A DNA stretch of 64,000 bases. It comes from Chamaecyparis obtusa (Eukaryota; Streptophyta; Pinopsida; Cupressales; Cupressaceae). Position 1 is the first letter of the stretch, and each line of letters starts with the position of its first letter. This document shows positions 33,814-49,104 of this stretch, piece after piece. The stretch covers positions 211,001 through 275,000 of the forward strand of contig BSBK01001576.1 of the NCBI GenBank assembly GCA_027943335.1, written 5' to 3'. The translations under genes and the position numbers were made by a program. The notes under the pieces are model-generated. The model did not search any database, was not told where the DNA came from, and saw only the letters and a program-made list of their open reading frames with translations.

Positions 33814-35678
33814 AATTGCTTTGTGAACAGTATAGGGATTCAAAGAAAATATGATTTAACGCATGATTAAGTAGAACAGATAGATTTCAAGAGATTTAGA
33901 GAGCAACAAGAACCACTCTGAACTCAAGTGATTTAGAGAGCAGTGAGAACCACTCTGATTTTGAGGATATTTAGAGAGAAGTGAATCCACTCTAAAATAT
34001 CTAGAGAGCAGTAAAGAGAACTACTCTGAATTCAAGAATTCTGAACTCGATCGAATGAAATCCTACGTGATTCAAAAAAGTCATCAATTCTAAATTTGAT
34101 TGAACAAGAATTGACCTTACCAATCCCGAGCTTGATTGAATGACAATTGATTAGATAGAAATTTCCAGTTACATTTGATTTGCTGTAATTGAACATGATG
34201 ACAAATAACCAATTTGATTTGAAGCGATGAAATTGGTCAATGTCAGAAATATTAACATCATCAACTTGATTGAAGATAATAGTAATGCCCCTGGTGTTCA
34301 AGAATTTGGTTGGAAAATTTGAATTTTAGTATGATTATGCCCCCTCAGGATCGAAATTAGAATAAATTTGGATAAAATCAATGTTTTAAAGCATTTAGGA
34401 AAAAAAATGATGATTGAAATGGATCTGGATCAAGCACAAATCATTTAGAAAGCATTAGAAAGCAATTATGATCGATTTTAGTTTCAAAGGAACACTGTTT
34501 GACCAAGTTTGATCAAGAAGGTATGAGAGTTTACCAAATTTGACTGATGTTTAACCAATATCTTGGTTTGAAAATTTGATGCATGAGCAATAAATTCGCT
34601 TTTCATAGCTTCCAACAAGCTTTTCGTGCATTAATTAAACTTTGCGTAGCTTTTGTAACTTGTGTTTGACTGATCTTTGACTTTTGTTGACTATGTATTT
34701 GAGTGATAATCATTATTGAACTGATTTTCCATGTTTGTGGTACCCTCTCTGCTTGTTTTTCCCCTTTTTGACTACAATTTGACCATAGTTGACTTCTACA
34801 TTTTGAAGGTTGAATTTGCTTTGTAACTTTATTTTAACTGCATTTAAGTGATATAGATCACCTATTTCAATTTTGATCCCGATATGAAGCTTCTGTGAAA
34901 TCCTGTCATGAATGTGCCCTAGGTCATCGAGGTCCCCGGGAGGCTTAAATAGGTCTACATGGGTCATTTTACTATTCATTTTCACTATTTACCATTGTTA
35001 TTTTTGAGCTCTAAGAGATGAAATGGTGTTCCCAACTGAGCGTCACAGATTTGAGCTTGCCCGGTGCCATGACCGATCGACTCACTATGCAGCACCTGTG
35101 AGTACCCTATAACGCTTCCATTCAAATTTGAAAATTTATTTTCCTTCTTTTTTCATGCTTTTTATAGACAAAGTAGTTTAGGATCGCATCCCGTATGCAG
35201 GATCGCACCCAATCAAACCTGTGTCACATCTGATTTTTTACCAAATTCTGGATCGCATCCCATATTTCCCAGATCGCACCCTATCAGGTCACATCCAATT
35301 AATTTTATCCAAATTCAAGGTGTTGTAACCAGATTCTTGCACCTGGTAAGAACAGGGTCGCATCCAGATTTCGGATCGCATCCCAGATTTCCTGAATCAC
35401 ATCTCAAATTTCCTGGATCACATGTAGTTAGGGTGTTGCATCCTAAGTTTCCTGAATCACATTCAGGATCCAAAATCATATGTGGTCTGTTTAGATTTTT
35501 GAGCCAAATTTACTTGTATGTTTGAACTTTTTAGGTATTTTTCTATCAATTTATCTTGTCTAATGTTGACATAGTGCCCCTTTTTTCTGTTGTGCAGGCA
35601 CAATTTAGTGCTGTATCCTTTCACTCTCCTTGACCTACACGGATCTTGGACCTTCATGAGCATCTCACTCCTGTAGAA
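33814..35678. other. Non-coding region with short repeats, element 3 interior
   Basis: At 33890-34035 a phrase like TTTAGAGAGCAGTGAGAACC(ACTCTGA) occurs about four times at spacings of about 45 bases. At 35170-35470 units of about 25-30 bases built on GGATCGCATCCC and TTTCCTGAATCACAT recur about nine times; related GATGCGACCT phrases recur at 47770-47930, at the opposite end of the interior. No domain was recognised in the open frames here. Confidence 0.6.
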
Positions 35679-37690
<2,012 letters not shown>

Positions 37691-40089
37691 GTATACTCCA
37701 CATTTATTGTATCATAGACTATATTGTACCTCATTGATATATCTTGTACTATGTACCATTTTTTATCGATGCACATTATGATGTCTCTTTTAGACTCTTG
37801 ATACTAATACACTGATGCTTTGTCTTGTTAATACTCTGATACTCTTTATGATATGATTCATTGTTACTGTGATGCTTCTGATATACTAGTGGTTCATGAT
37901 ATATTGATTCTTTATCTGATTTTTGTTGCTCATATTTGACGTTCTTTGATTTCTGGACATGTGTTGTAATATTTGATATGTTTCTCATGCTTTGAATATT
38001 GATCTCATGTTGATACTTGGTCATGATGGTTATATTAGATGATGATGATATAGTGACATCATGATATTATTTCACTAATATATATGCATATGTTTTTGTA
38101 TTTTCCATGCTTTATGGATGTATGAATGCAAACTTTATGTGATGCTTTATGATAATGTATGCAATTTTTAGTTTTATGCATGCACATGGATGTATGAGAT
38201 GTAATGTGATGCGATGTATGGACATCTTACTTTTATTTATGTATGAATGATTATGGATGCATTATGCAGGCGTATTTATGATACTGACATGATTATGAAT
38301 GTGAATGGATATCAGTGATACATACTTAGTCATTTCATTTAAGTTTTTTATGATGATATGATGTACTTGGTGAAACTTGGAAAATGGTTATGGTTTTAGA
38401 ATTTTCAATTATATAAATGCCTAGTTAATTGAATTCACACATTCATACTGATGTAATTTAAAATGAATGCAACTATATTAAAATGAATGCAATTTAAAAT
38501 GAATTTCAATGCAACTAAAACATGAAATGCATCTAAATGAATCTAATGCAAATTAATATAAAAATGAAACTAAAATGAACCTTAATGCAATTAACAATGA
38601 AATGCACCTAGACTAAGACACCTAGGAAAATCACTGTGTATTCAAAGTGGATCAATTATCATCATAGAGTGTTTGTAATCGGGACCTCATAGGTTAGTAC
38701 AATTTTCACTGATAGACTTAGCAATCATGAAAATATGAATACTTCCCTTTCATTCGTCATGTCAAAAGTTAACCTAAAAATTAAAGCATATAGGCTAGAA
38801 TGTTCTATCAGTAACAACCTATTTATATAAACCTTTTTCATTTTTGGTGCACAATATATATATACCTGCAATGACCTTATATTTTATATTCATATCCTTG
38901 GGTATTATTTTGATTTATTATGCACCTTACTAGGAAGTAGTTTTTCACTTTAGTTTAAAACAGGCAAGGAAATAAATCCAACCTCACTAAAGCTTTCATT
39001 GGAAACAAGTCAAGGTATACATGGCATTCCAATCATGATGGAGGCACTTATCATAGACATTCATTCCCCGCGATCACCTTAAATCATCAGATTTATCACC
39101 ACAAACAAAAGACAAAGAAGATGTTATGCCCCCAGTCCTTGTTTCTCTAGTCCATTTTAGACATCATCGAGTCACTCAAGGTAACATAACAATAAAAAAT
39201 TGATAATAAGAAAAACTCATTATTTATTATAATTAATGTATTTGCTTTAAGAACAAACATTTGTGATTATAGTTTTTAGGAACACTTTTGGTTAATTTGC
39301 AAACACAGAAATTATTATCAATCATAGATTTTTCTTTCATCAATAAGTGTTTCAACTTTTTAGGGTTTAGAAACACCCTTATCATCATGACATAGTGTTC
39401 AGGAACACTTTTTAGGTCTGAGTATTAAGAAATACTATTTATCGATGGTATTGAGAAATACCTTTATTTTTGTAGTTTAATGTCTATTGCGAACTAGGGA
39501 TAAGTGACACCCTAGCAGAAAGTCCTAATAGATACTAAGAAACTTTATGAAATGTGTCACTTTGATCATTGGCCCCTAGGAAAATAGTTTACCTAGGACC
39601 TTAATGTAGACAGATTCCATCCTTAGGAAGATACAATTTTTTGATAGTATGCTTTTAGGATTTTTCTTATCAAGAAAGTGACTGGAAGATATGTACAAAA
39701 TGAGATTTACATTAGCCAAGCATTCAAGCCTTGTCTTGATAGATAGAGTGTTGATTACAAGTAGCACCTATTTACTAGATTTTCACCACTTGGCCACACT
39801 TTTCTATTTTTGCTATCATGGCGCCTGTTTACTAGGTTTTCACCAAGACACTTTTTCTCTTTTCCAATTTTTTTTGTACTTTTTTCTTTTTTTCTATTTT
39901 TTTTGGACTCACCAAGGCACCTATTTACCAGGTTTTCACCAAGATGGTCATTTTTTAAGGACTTTTTCTATTGTTTTTTATTTTTTTTAGGAGCTTTTTA
40001 TGTTGTTTTTATACTTTTTTTAGGAACTATTTTCACTATACAGGTGTTACCATAAGAATGTCAAGCATAAAACCTTTTCAGATGTATAT
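37691..40089. other. Element 3 region between the PMD-like ORF and pol end
   Basis: Low-complexity sequence rich in TGAT/ATGC words (37780-38300) and AATGCAA(C/T)T words (38450-38600). Near 39765-39940, reverse-complement copies of the GGTGAAAACC-type repeat of element 2 appear (CTAGGTTTTCACCAAG, CCAGGTTTTCACCAAG), with T-rich sequence between. No gene seen. Confidence 0.6.
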
Positions 40090-41200
40090 TATTGATTGGA
40101 TCTAGTAAAAAATATCCCTTTGGTGTAGCCAATTGATAGGCTCCTCATCCAAATGATGCTATAATTACAAAGGGACCCAGCTAGTTGGGCTCAAACTTTC
40201 CCTTTTTCTCTCGATTTTGTTGATTTTTAGGATTCTCTCTTAGAACTAGATCTCCTTCCTGAAAAATTCTTGGTTTCACCTTCTTGTTGTATCCTCTTGA
40301 CATTCTCTTTTGATAGACTTTGAGATGATCAAATGCCTATTACCTGCGCTCCTCTAGCAATTCTATCTCTTGCAGTCTAGAGATTCTATAGTCTTCATCA
40401 GTGACTAGATATTTCAATGATACCCTCAGTGATGGAATCTCTACTTCAACTGGTAATACTTCCTCTGATCCATAAACTAGTGCAAAAGGAGTTGCACCAG
40501 TTGGTGTTATGATGGTAGTTCGGTAAGCCCGTAATGATCGATTTATTTGTAAGTGCCAGTCTCTTCCTGATTTACTCACTGTTTGATGAAATATTTTCAA
40601 TATAGTTTTGTTTGATGCCTCAACCTGCCCGTTACCTTAAGAGTGATAGATTAATGAACAGTGCTGAGTGATTTTGAACTGAAGACACAGGTCATCTATG
40701 TCTTTTTTTTTAAATTGACCCCCATTGTCAGTCACAATCGATGAGGGTATTCCATATTGATAGATGATATAGTTTAAGATGAATAGTGAAATTTGTTTTC
40801 CAGTTGCATTAGACAGTGGCATAGCTTCCACCCATTTTGTGAAATACTCAGTTGTAGTAATGATGTATTTGTGTCCATTTGATAAATTTAGGTATATATG
40901 TCCGACTAGATCAAAGGCCCATTGCTAGAATGGCCTATGTGTTATAAAATGAATTAGCTCTCTTGCTGGAGCATGTATCAGGTTGTCATGAATTTGGCAT
41001 TTCTTACATGTTTTTGAAAAATGGATAGCATCTTTTTCCATTATGGGCCAGTAATATCCTACCCTTAAGAGTTTCTTGGCTAATGAAAAACCATTCGAAT
41101 GTGACCCACACACACCTTCATGAACTTGCTTTAATGAACGATTAGACTCTTCATTTTCTAAACACTTAAGAAGCCCACCATCTAGAACACGTCTATACAA
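40090..41200 (-). pseudogene. Integrase of element 3
   Basis: Minus strand. The HHCC zinc finger is seen at about 41120-40980 (HEGVCGSH ... CKKCQIH). The catalytic core has Asp in WAFDLVG (near 40918), Asp in VTDNGGQF (near 40732) and Glu in GQVEASNK (near 40630), after one stop. Then PTGATPFALVYGSEEVLPVE, and, after a stop near 40340, the C-terminal GDLVLRENPKNQ, NWLGPFVI and INNIHLKRFYA. The triad residues are present, but stops prevent a full protein. It would insert the cDNA into the genome. The C-terminus is close to that of element 2. Confidence 0.9.
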
Positions 41201-41389
41201 GTCATTAGTGATGATTATATAACATGATGTCGCTCTTCTAAGGCATCTCTTTTTATTTTTGGAATAGCTTTCATGGATTGTTTGATCGTTTAGGTAAGAG
41301 TAGATATGGGCATATGTAGATAAAACTTGAGTTTCAAGGGCACAAACAATCTGGGATTCGGGTGAGTTATAGGTGGGGAATGGGAGTTC

Positions 41390-41806
41390 TTAGACTAGGA
41401 AGTCATAGAAAAATTGATGTTCTTCAAGTTGTAACATTGATGCCAAAGTAGCCATTGCATCCATTGATCTATTTTCTGATCTTGGAATTTGCTCAAATGT
41501 GATGAAGATAAAGTATTTCTTCAAGTCATCCACCATTCTTTTTGAAGGCATTATCTTATCATCTTTTGTCTGATAATCACCATTCACTTGATTGATAATG
41601 AGTTGTGAATCTCCATAGATGTGTAATTCAATTATTTTCCATTCTATTGCAAGTTTCAATCCCTTTACTAGAGCTTCATACTCTTCTATGTTGTTTGTAC
41701 ATGGAAACATCATCTTATATGCTTTTGGAAGTTTATATCCTTGTGGTGTAATGAATAAGCATCCAACTCCTAATCCTTGTTGCATGAAGGAACCATCAAA
41801 ATACAT
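41390..41806 (-). CDS. Second (archaeal-type) RNase H of element 3
   Basis: An open frame of 138 codons beginning MYFDGSFMQQGLGVGC, with NNIEEYEALVKGL, IYGDSQLIINQVNGDY and IPRSENRSMDAMATLASM. Asp in YFDGS, Glu in EEYEAL, Asp in GDSQ and Asp in SMDA provide the four acidic positions of RNase H. In this lineage it follows the RT-linked RNase H and is thought to supply activity as the first copy degenerates, which fits what is seen here. In the intact polyprotein it would be internal, so the ATG is not a true start. Confidence 0.82.
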   Translation of the reverse strand: MYFDGSFMQQGLGVGCLFITPQGYKLPKAYKMMFPCTNNIEEYEALVKGLKLAIEWKIIELHIYGDSQLIINQVNGDYQTKDDKIMPSKRMVDDLKKYFIFITFEQIPRSENRSMDAMATLASMLQLEEHQFFYDFLV

Positions 41807-41809
41807 TTT

Positions 41810-43284
41810 CTATGGGTGTTCTATCAAGTGCATAATGGCTTCATCAGGAAATTCAACATGTAATGACATATCATCTGTTAATGGTGTTTCTGCAAGTTGA
41901 TCAACTATTACTTGTCCTTTAATGGCTTTGCTGTTAACATATTCAATGTCAAATTTACTTAGAACTAGGACCCACTTTGCTAGTCTCCCTGTCAATGTTG
42001 CTTTACTCAATAGATATTTGAGTGGATCAATCTTAGCCACTAGTTTCACCTTATGTGCCAACATGTAATGTCTGAGATTTTGGGATGAAAATACCACTGC
42101 TAAGCATGCTTTTTCAATCATGGAATAATTCAATTCATATGTGACCAAATTTTTTCTAATATAATATATAGCTCTCTCCTTTTTAGCCTCATCCTCTTGG
42201 GCAAGAAATACTCCCAATGACATATATGTCACCGATATGTATAACAATAAAGGTTTCCCATATATTGGGGCCATTAGGATTGGAGGATTCATCAGATATC
42301 TCTTGACTTGTACAAAATTTGCTTCACATTTCTCATCCCAAGTGAATGTAGTTCCTTTGTGCATTAGCTTTGTGAAAGGTTGTGCCTTATCCACCAACTG
42401 AGATATAAACCTTCTTGTGGATTGTAGCTTGCCTTGGAGCGTCCTCATTTGACTAATATTTCTAGGTGGTTGCATTTCAAGAATTGCTTTCACTTTTGCT
42501 AGATCCACCTCGATTCCTTTTGTTGAGACTATGAATCCTAGTAACTTTCCAGATGATACCCCAAATGCACATTTCTTGGGATTAAGTCTTAATTGAAATT
42601 GTTCCACTCTATCAAAGATTTTCCTTAGATCTTCTATATGTGCTTTCCTTATCTTTGATTTTTCCAGTGTATCATCTGCATAGTCTTCCATGTTCCTATG
42701 CATCATGTCATGAAATATTTGTATTCATTGCTCTTTGATAGGTTGCACCTATGTTTTTGAGACCAAATGACATCAAATTCCAATAGTATGTTCCCCATGC
42801 GCATGTGAATGCAGTCTTTTCTTGATCTTCAAGAGAAATTTTAATTTGATTATATGCAAAAAATCCATTCATCACTGAGTACATCTCATATATAGCCTAC
42901 TATCAAATCTACAATCATGTCTATATTGGGAAGTGGAAAATCATCCTTTAGACAAGCCTTGTTTAAATCTTTGAAGTTTGTGCAAACTCTTATGGATTTG
43001 TCTAGTTTTGAAACAAGAACTATGTTTGAAATCCATTCTGCATAATCAATGGCTCTTATAAATCCAAATTTTAATAGTTTTTCTAGTTCCGCCTTGACTA
43101 CTAATGCCACATGTGGATTCATTTTCCTTTGTTTTTTCTTTACTGGTTTCACATCAAGAGAAATGGAAAAGTGATGCATCATCAAATCAATATCCAATCC
43201 TAGCATATCTAAATAAGACCAAGCAAAATTGATCTTCTTTTCTTTAAAGAAATTGGTGAATTGGATCTTTTCCTCTTCTGTCAA
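41810..43284 (-). pseudogene. Reverse transcriptase and first RNase H of element 3
   Basis: The RT opens in 43284-42886 (GFIRAIDYAEWISNIVLVSK, RVCTNFKDLNKACLKDDFPL). It continues in another frame through WGTYYWNLMSFGLKN to the open frame 42706-41810, which holds the active site DYADDTL (near 42682; usually YVDD or similar), LNPKKCAFGVSSGKLLGF and the connection domain. The linked RNase H begins LLLYISVTYMSLGVFLAQ; the usual catalytic Asp near the start is Tyr, and it ends KWVLVLSKFDIEYV. It has one clear frameshift plus a few stops in the join. Confidence 0.9.
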
Positions 43285-43371
43285 TGACTGAGCAATGTGA
43301 AATAGCTGAGGAGCTTATGTTGTTCCCATATTGATGGGTTGTGTTGGTTCAATTAGCACTAAAGATATTTC

Positions 43372-44271
43372 CTAAAAATGATCTGGGAGGATATCAAGAA
43401 TCCCATCCTTAGGTTCCTCTAGGAGGTTTTCACCATCAGATGCATCTTTTTCTCTTTTCAAATCTGACACTGCCACTAGGTGGTTTTTACCATAAGATTT
43501 ATTGTTCTTTTTGTTTTTCATTTTGAGACTGAGAAACTTGATATCCTCTTCAGTCATGGATTCTCTCTTTACACTGGTGGAAGAAGGGAAAGGTTCACAA
43601 GCATTTAGATAGAAGGCTAGGGAATAGTCATTGTCAAAAGATAGTAGGCTTGTGATTGTAGGCTCATTCCAATCTATCAGTTTAGGATGTATTAAGGAAA
43701 AATATTTACTGGGTTCAAGAGACAACACCACATTATTATCAATGTCATTAACTTGCAAGATGTTTTCCATTAGTTTTTCTTCTAAAGAGATGTTAAGATT
43801 ATTAGAGTCATTATTGTTATTATTAGAGTTCATGTTAATGTTATGTAAGTCTAACTCTAGAGATCTAGCATTAGAACTCTCTCCCTCTTCAATTAGGATT
43901 CAAAGAGCATATTTATGTATCACATACACCTCTATATCCATCATAGCATCAAAAAGGATATCTCATTCATATTTATGTGAGTCTACCTGACTATAATCTG
44001 AAACCCCCAAGAAGTGGGCAATAGTCATTGGTACTTCAGCTTCTTCATTAGCATTGTTCTCTTCTTCTTGAAAAGTTTCTTGTGAAGATGTCATGTTTAG
44101 TTCTTCATCAAAGTAAGGTGTGTCAAAAATAGGAAGTCCTTGTTCTTGTTCTCCTTCAGGTTCTTCTGTTGGTCCTCCTTCCGGTTCTTGTTCAAGATTA
44201 GTGCCAATTTCTAATAATGGATCTCCCTGCAAGAGTAGAAACCTTTCATAGGAAATAGGTTTTCCTTCCAC
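43372..44271 (-). pseudogene. Acidic linker between protease and RT of element 3
   Basis: Two open frames (44271-43963 and 43833-43372) rich in Glu and Asn: EPEGGPTEEPEGEQEQ, and an N-terminal NSNNNNNDSNN run. It joins G-patch-like sequence to RT. No domain was recognised; such spacers are common in large plant gypsy polyproteins. Confidence 0.5.
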
Positions 44272-44292
44272 TTCTTCTTCATCATCCGAGTC

Positions 44293-44604
44293 TCATAATC
44301 TATCAAATACATGACCATTTTCTTCCATAGGATGAGATGTTTCTTCCTTGAAACCTAATCCAATTTTGTCCTTCGGGTTTTTGAAATCCATATGTATCGG
44401 TTCCACAAGTCCTTGTTTGCTTTGTCCCAATGGTCCTTTGCATTTGTAACCCATTTGCTTCATGATCTCATATCCTTTTCCATATTTATTTGTGGTTATC
44501 TCAACATGCTTGATATTTCCATCTTCATCATTTTCCTTGTATAGCCATTGCAAGACAACTTTCTCTTTATTTTCTTCTTCAAGGGACACCTTTTCTTTGA
44601 CCAT
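44293..44604 (-). pseudogene. G-patch-like segment of element 3 polyprotein
   Basis: Within the open frame of 103 codons, residues 43-70 read GKGYEIMKQMGYKCKGPLGQ and continue SKQGLVEPI. This fits the G-patch consensus (hhxxxGaxxxxGxGhGxxxxGxxxPh): conserved glycines and the hydrophobic positions are present, but one Gly-Leu-Gly is GPLG. G-patch segments in retroelement polyproteins bind nucleic acid and follow the protease in betaretroviruses. The location between protease and RT agrees. Confidence 0.6.
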
Positions 44605-44925
44605 TTATATGCCTTCATGTATTGCTAGGGCACTACCCTTAGAAGGTGTAAATATAGGTGAAGTCCATCCTTGAGACCTAGGAGATATAGGGAGATCTCT
44701 TAGGGACATTGCATAATCTATCTTGTACTCACCCATACTCATTTCTTGAATGTTGACCTTTTTAGCAAAGCTTCACAGAACTATTTCCTAGGAGGTTTCT
44801 GCTTTATTGGAAATTTCTTTATTGTGTGGAACCATGCTCTTTGTTTGTTTAAGATTTTTACAAGGATATGTTATGTCAGGTGGAATAGTCACTTCCACTC
44901 CATTGTGAGGAAACTTTATACACTG

Positions 44926-45348
44926 CTAGTAAGTAGAAGGCACAACTTGCATTGAATGTATCCACGGCCTCCCAAGAAGAATGTTATATGCGAGTGGTAA
45001 GTCAAGGATTTGAAATATCACATCTCTTTCCACTTGTCCCACTCTGATAGGTAAGACAACCAATCTGTTGGAGGTTCTCTCTTCTTCATCATAATCTTTG
45101 ATTGTTATCTTCCTTCTGGAATCAATTGCATGTTCAGAAAATCCCAATTATTTTACCAAATTATAGGTACATATGTTCAAACCAACACCTCCATCTATCA
45201 AGACATGCTTGACATGGTGTTTATGAATGAGGACCTCTAGATGCAATGGTTGATTATGTGGTTGGTTTAATGACTTATCATCTTCCTTAGAGAAAGATAG
45301 GTAATGTGGAGAATTCAGGTGACCAACCATAGTCTGGAATTGGTCCAA
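44926..45348 (-). pseudogene. Aspartic protease of element 3
   Basis: KHVLIDGGVGLNICTYNLVK (around 45205-45150) holds the active-site loop, with DGG in place of the retroviral D-S/T-G, as often in this group. After a stop at 45148 the frame stays open to 44926, with LPLAYNILLGRPWIHSMQVV marking the protease end. It processes Gag-Pol. Confidence 0.8.
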
Positions 45349-45744
45349 ATCTAGGTCCTTAGGTACATTAGTATTGAGAGAGGATTGATCAAGGACCTCC
45401 CTATGACTAGGAGAGATTTTTAATAGCTCTAGAATGGAGATTTGAGCTGGTGTGTGCTACAATTGGTCTAATAGATTAAACTTTGGAGGTAATGCCAATT
45501 ATTCAGATATTGTTGTTATAGCTGGTGGGTTTGATGTTGAAGCTCCTTTGAGAGTGAGCTTAGCTTGGTTTCTTTTTACAACATTAGAGGATTCAGTTTG
45601 GTTTTGGACTCCTTTTAGAGTAATCACATGGATGGATGGTTTGCATGGTTCCACCATATGAATTACATTATCATTATCGGTATATGTATAATTGATCTTG
45701 TTACTCTTAGAAGATTCTCCTTTTTCATAGTTAGGCAATGGATT

Positions 45745-47340
45745 CTAGAATGCTTTATGATCATTATTGGTATGATGTCCATCCACCTTAAATTTTCCTT
45801 CTTCAATTAAATCTTGAATAAAATGTCTCAGTTTCATACAATTGTTAGTCTTGTGTCCTTTATTGTTATGAAAATCATAGTAGTCATTATCATTCCACCA
45901 CCTTGGTTTTACTTTTGGTTCCCAAGGTTTGGAGTCAGGAATTGTGATAAGTTTATTGTCCAAGAGTAACTTCAAGACCACTTCTAGTATATCTCCCAAT
46001 GGTGTAAATGTCCTCTTGGCTCTTGCTAACCAAGGCTCTATTCGTGTATTAGGTTTATTGAAAGTCTTGTTAGTCATTGGTGTCACTATCGATTTTGAAC
46101 TCTTGCTTGCATGGAGGCTTGATGTAAGATTAAAAAATTCCAATTTTGGTTTGGTATTAGGAGTATCCACAACTCCATCATTGACCACATTCTTGTTCTT
46201 ATTTCCATATTTGTCCTTGTTTTCTTTATTGATCGTAATCTCCCCCTTCTTGATCAAGACCTCTTCAATCTTGATGGAACTATCTATCATTTTATCAAAA
46301 ATTGGTGGACCTTGTAGTTGTATAGGACAATTCATATTAGGTACCAAGTTATTGATAAAAATGTCCATTTTTTCACTTTCAAGTATTTGTCTAGCATATT
46401 GTGCAAAGATCTTCCTCCATCATTGTAAGAAAGTCAAGAAGGATTCTCCACTTTTCTATTTGGTATTCCATAAATCCAACATAGTCACAGTGTGTTGGAT
46501 ATTATAGGAATATTGTTGGAAAAAAATTTCAACTAGTTCTTTAGATGTTTTGATTCTTGTAGGTAATTTTGAAAACCAGTCCATTACTTGTCCACCTAAA
46601 CTTCATGGAAATAACCTCATTAAATAGGTTTGTTCATGCATGAATTACATGCTTGATGTGCAAAATTCCCTCACATGGTCTTGAGGATTAGAATTTTTGG
46701 TGTATTTGCCATATTTTGGAATTGTAACATGCTGAGGAAATGGTATCATCTTCAGTCCCTTATCAAAGGGGAAAGGACAAATGTGCTCCAAAGAGTATTG
46801 TTTTGTTGGTTTTTCCTTTTCTTTCTTTAACTCTAGGATTTATACTTGCATGGAAAGTAATTCTCGTGTCAAAATGGACATAGGACTAAGATCCTATTTT
46901 GGTTTGAGATAATTTACATCATAATCTTTAGGTAGTTTCACTCCTTGAGATGTAAGTTCGAGGAAGTATTTTTCCTTGTTTTCTTCTAATGTTCTTTCAA
47001 AGATTTTGTTGAATATTTTTCTTCTCAAAGATCTTTGGTATTCTTGTTCTGTAGGATCTTCATCATCATTGGAGTCATAATGTGCTTCTTGGTGTTGTGC
47101 ATCTTCTTGGTTATTCTATTCTTTGTGGTTATCATGTTCTTCGTGTCTTTCATCCCAACGGAAGTCACCTTGAGTAGAAATGTTTGTTGCATTAGGGGTT
47201 ACCATGTGAGTAGTACTAGGAGTTGTTCCAAATAGAGAATTGATTCATGAATTTTCTCTGCTTTCAAATGTTATTAGTGGCACTTCATTCGAAAATGGAT
47301 TCCTTTCAAATTTATAAGACTTGTGTCTTGTATTAACCAT
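45745..47340 (-). pseudogene. Gag of element 3
   Basis: The likely start is MVNTRHKSYKFERNPF at 47340. Reading across stops and shifts: LEHICPFPFDKGLKMIPFPQ (near 46770), DHVREFC, a core LGGQVMDWFSKLP (near 46590) and FLTFLQ-WRKIFAQYARQIL, then an intact C-terminal frame 46368-45745 with the finger YYDFHNNKGHKTNNCMKL (about 45882-45830). Several stops are TAG or TGA where Gln or Arg fit. It would build the particle. Confidence 0.85.
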
Positions 47341-49104
47341 GAAAGCTTGATTAAGGAATTTTGAGTGTCTTATGTGTAAGTGGGTCTGAAAGTATGCAAG
47401 TGTCCAATTGTGAGTCCAAGGTTGCAATAGTGGGTTTGAAATATATTAGGATCCAACATCAAAGGGTTAGAGTGCCCCGATAGTGATTTGGGAACCAAAT
47501 GCAAGTGGATTTGTTTGAAAGTTCTAGCGTCAAAGGGGTTAGTATGCCCTGATAGTGAGCTGGGAACTTGATTTGAATCTTATAGTGACAAGGAAACTCC
47601 ACAATTTGAATAATGCGGGATAGACCAAATAGGATGACAAGACGCACTCAATAATAAATCTTTCAGGCTTACAGGTACATTTGTTTTGACAATAGAATTT
47701 GACTAAAGGCCAAAAAGGGTATCTAAAAATACAAAAATTCAGGTTGTGACAAGTACAGAAGTGCTTTCGGCCCCAGATGCTATCCTCTAGATGCAACCTA
47801 GGAAACATGGGGTGTGATCCCTAATCCAGATGCGACCTATGAAATACGGGGTGCAACACTATTTTTACTAGATGCAATCTGGGATATGAGGTGCAACACA
47901 TGATACCAGATGTGACATTTTGATGACTTGTTTGATGCAAAGTTTTGTCAAGTTTGTGAAATTTTATCTTCTCTATCTAATTCCAGGGACTTATAGGTGT
48001 TTGAAAATTCTCATGGTTTTTTCATTCAAGGGATTTATTTGAGATTTATATTTAAAACACATCAAGCAATCATTTTTAGAGAAAACACACCTATCCTTCC
48101 TTAGACTAGGTAGAGATTGGAAACACTTGTTCACTGACTTAGGAACATACTCAATGAATCCTTAGAATATGATAGTCCAACAACATGCAATGGATGTTGG
48201 AGGCCATATTAGTCAAGTAGTAACATCAAAGAGGGCTCGATATGGTGAATTTCTTGGGGAAATTACTATTTGCCTTGCAAAAGTATTACCAACCTTTCAG
48301 AGGTAAATTGGGTAGCATCTAACTTAGATTCTTAATGAAGGCATCCATTCATAACCATCTCCCATAGTATCGCAAGAAGGATTGAGGCCTATAGCCCTAT
48401 GAGTACTCAAATTTGTGTAGTCTCGCAAGCAAGATTCAAGCAGCTCCGCTCTACATAAGATCCAAGCATGTCATTTTAAAAGATCAAATCCAGGTTCTAA
48501 TGAAAAAATGAATTATGTCTTCTGAGTTTTTCATCTCAAGGAAGTGTCAAATTTTATAGTGGGTGGAAGATTCAACTTAAGACTTGTCCCCATTTAGGTC
48601 AATCCTGGGAGATTTTTTCCTCAACCGGTAGGCCCTCTAAAGGTATGCAATAAAAGGAAAGATAGATCAATAGCTTAAGGTCTGGATTTCTGATTTTCCA
48701 TGAAGGAGAAGAGCATAATCTCCTATCTCAAACTATTTCTCCAAGACACATCATGCAAATTTAATCCAAATTACTCCAATTTGACCCCAAATTGCAAGAT
48801 AACTTTTGAGTTTCTGATTTTCCCAAAGGGAAAAGAGCATAATCCTCTGGTTAATTTGCAAATTGATTCCAAATTATATTAAATTCCTATAAAAGAAAGC
48901 ATAGTGTCTAGTTGATCCTTTTAGGTAACCTGCAAACAATCATTAGTAGTCTCAATTTGTGTATATCTTTGGCAATTTGACCTGCAGACCACTGTTAGGC
49001 TGTTATAAATCCACAAAAATCATGAAATTCACCCATTAGCTGTTAGGAAAATCAAATTTAAAGAAAATATCCTCAGATGTGATCCAAAATTTGACTAAAT
49101 GCGA
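47341..49104 (-). other. 5' untranslated region of element 3
   Basis: Untranslated leader on the minus strand. Contains GATGCGACCTATGAAATACG-type repeats (47770-47930), a pair of AAGTGCAAG...AGGGTTAG(A/T)GTGCCC-type repeats at about 47455-47560, and AAAAGAGCATAATC twice (near 48707 and 48830). No convincing TGG-starting primer-binding site lies next to the 5' LTR. Confidence 0.55.

Noticed and set aside
45929..46507. 192-codon plus-strand frame opposite Gag of element 3
   Set aside because: The minus strand has clear Gag motifs (core and Cys/His finger) in this interval; the plus frame is hydrophobic antisense shadow.
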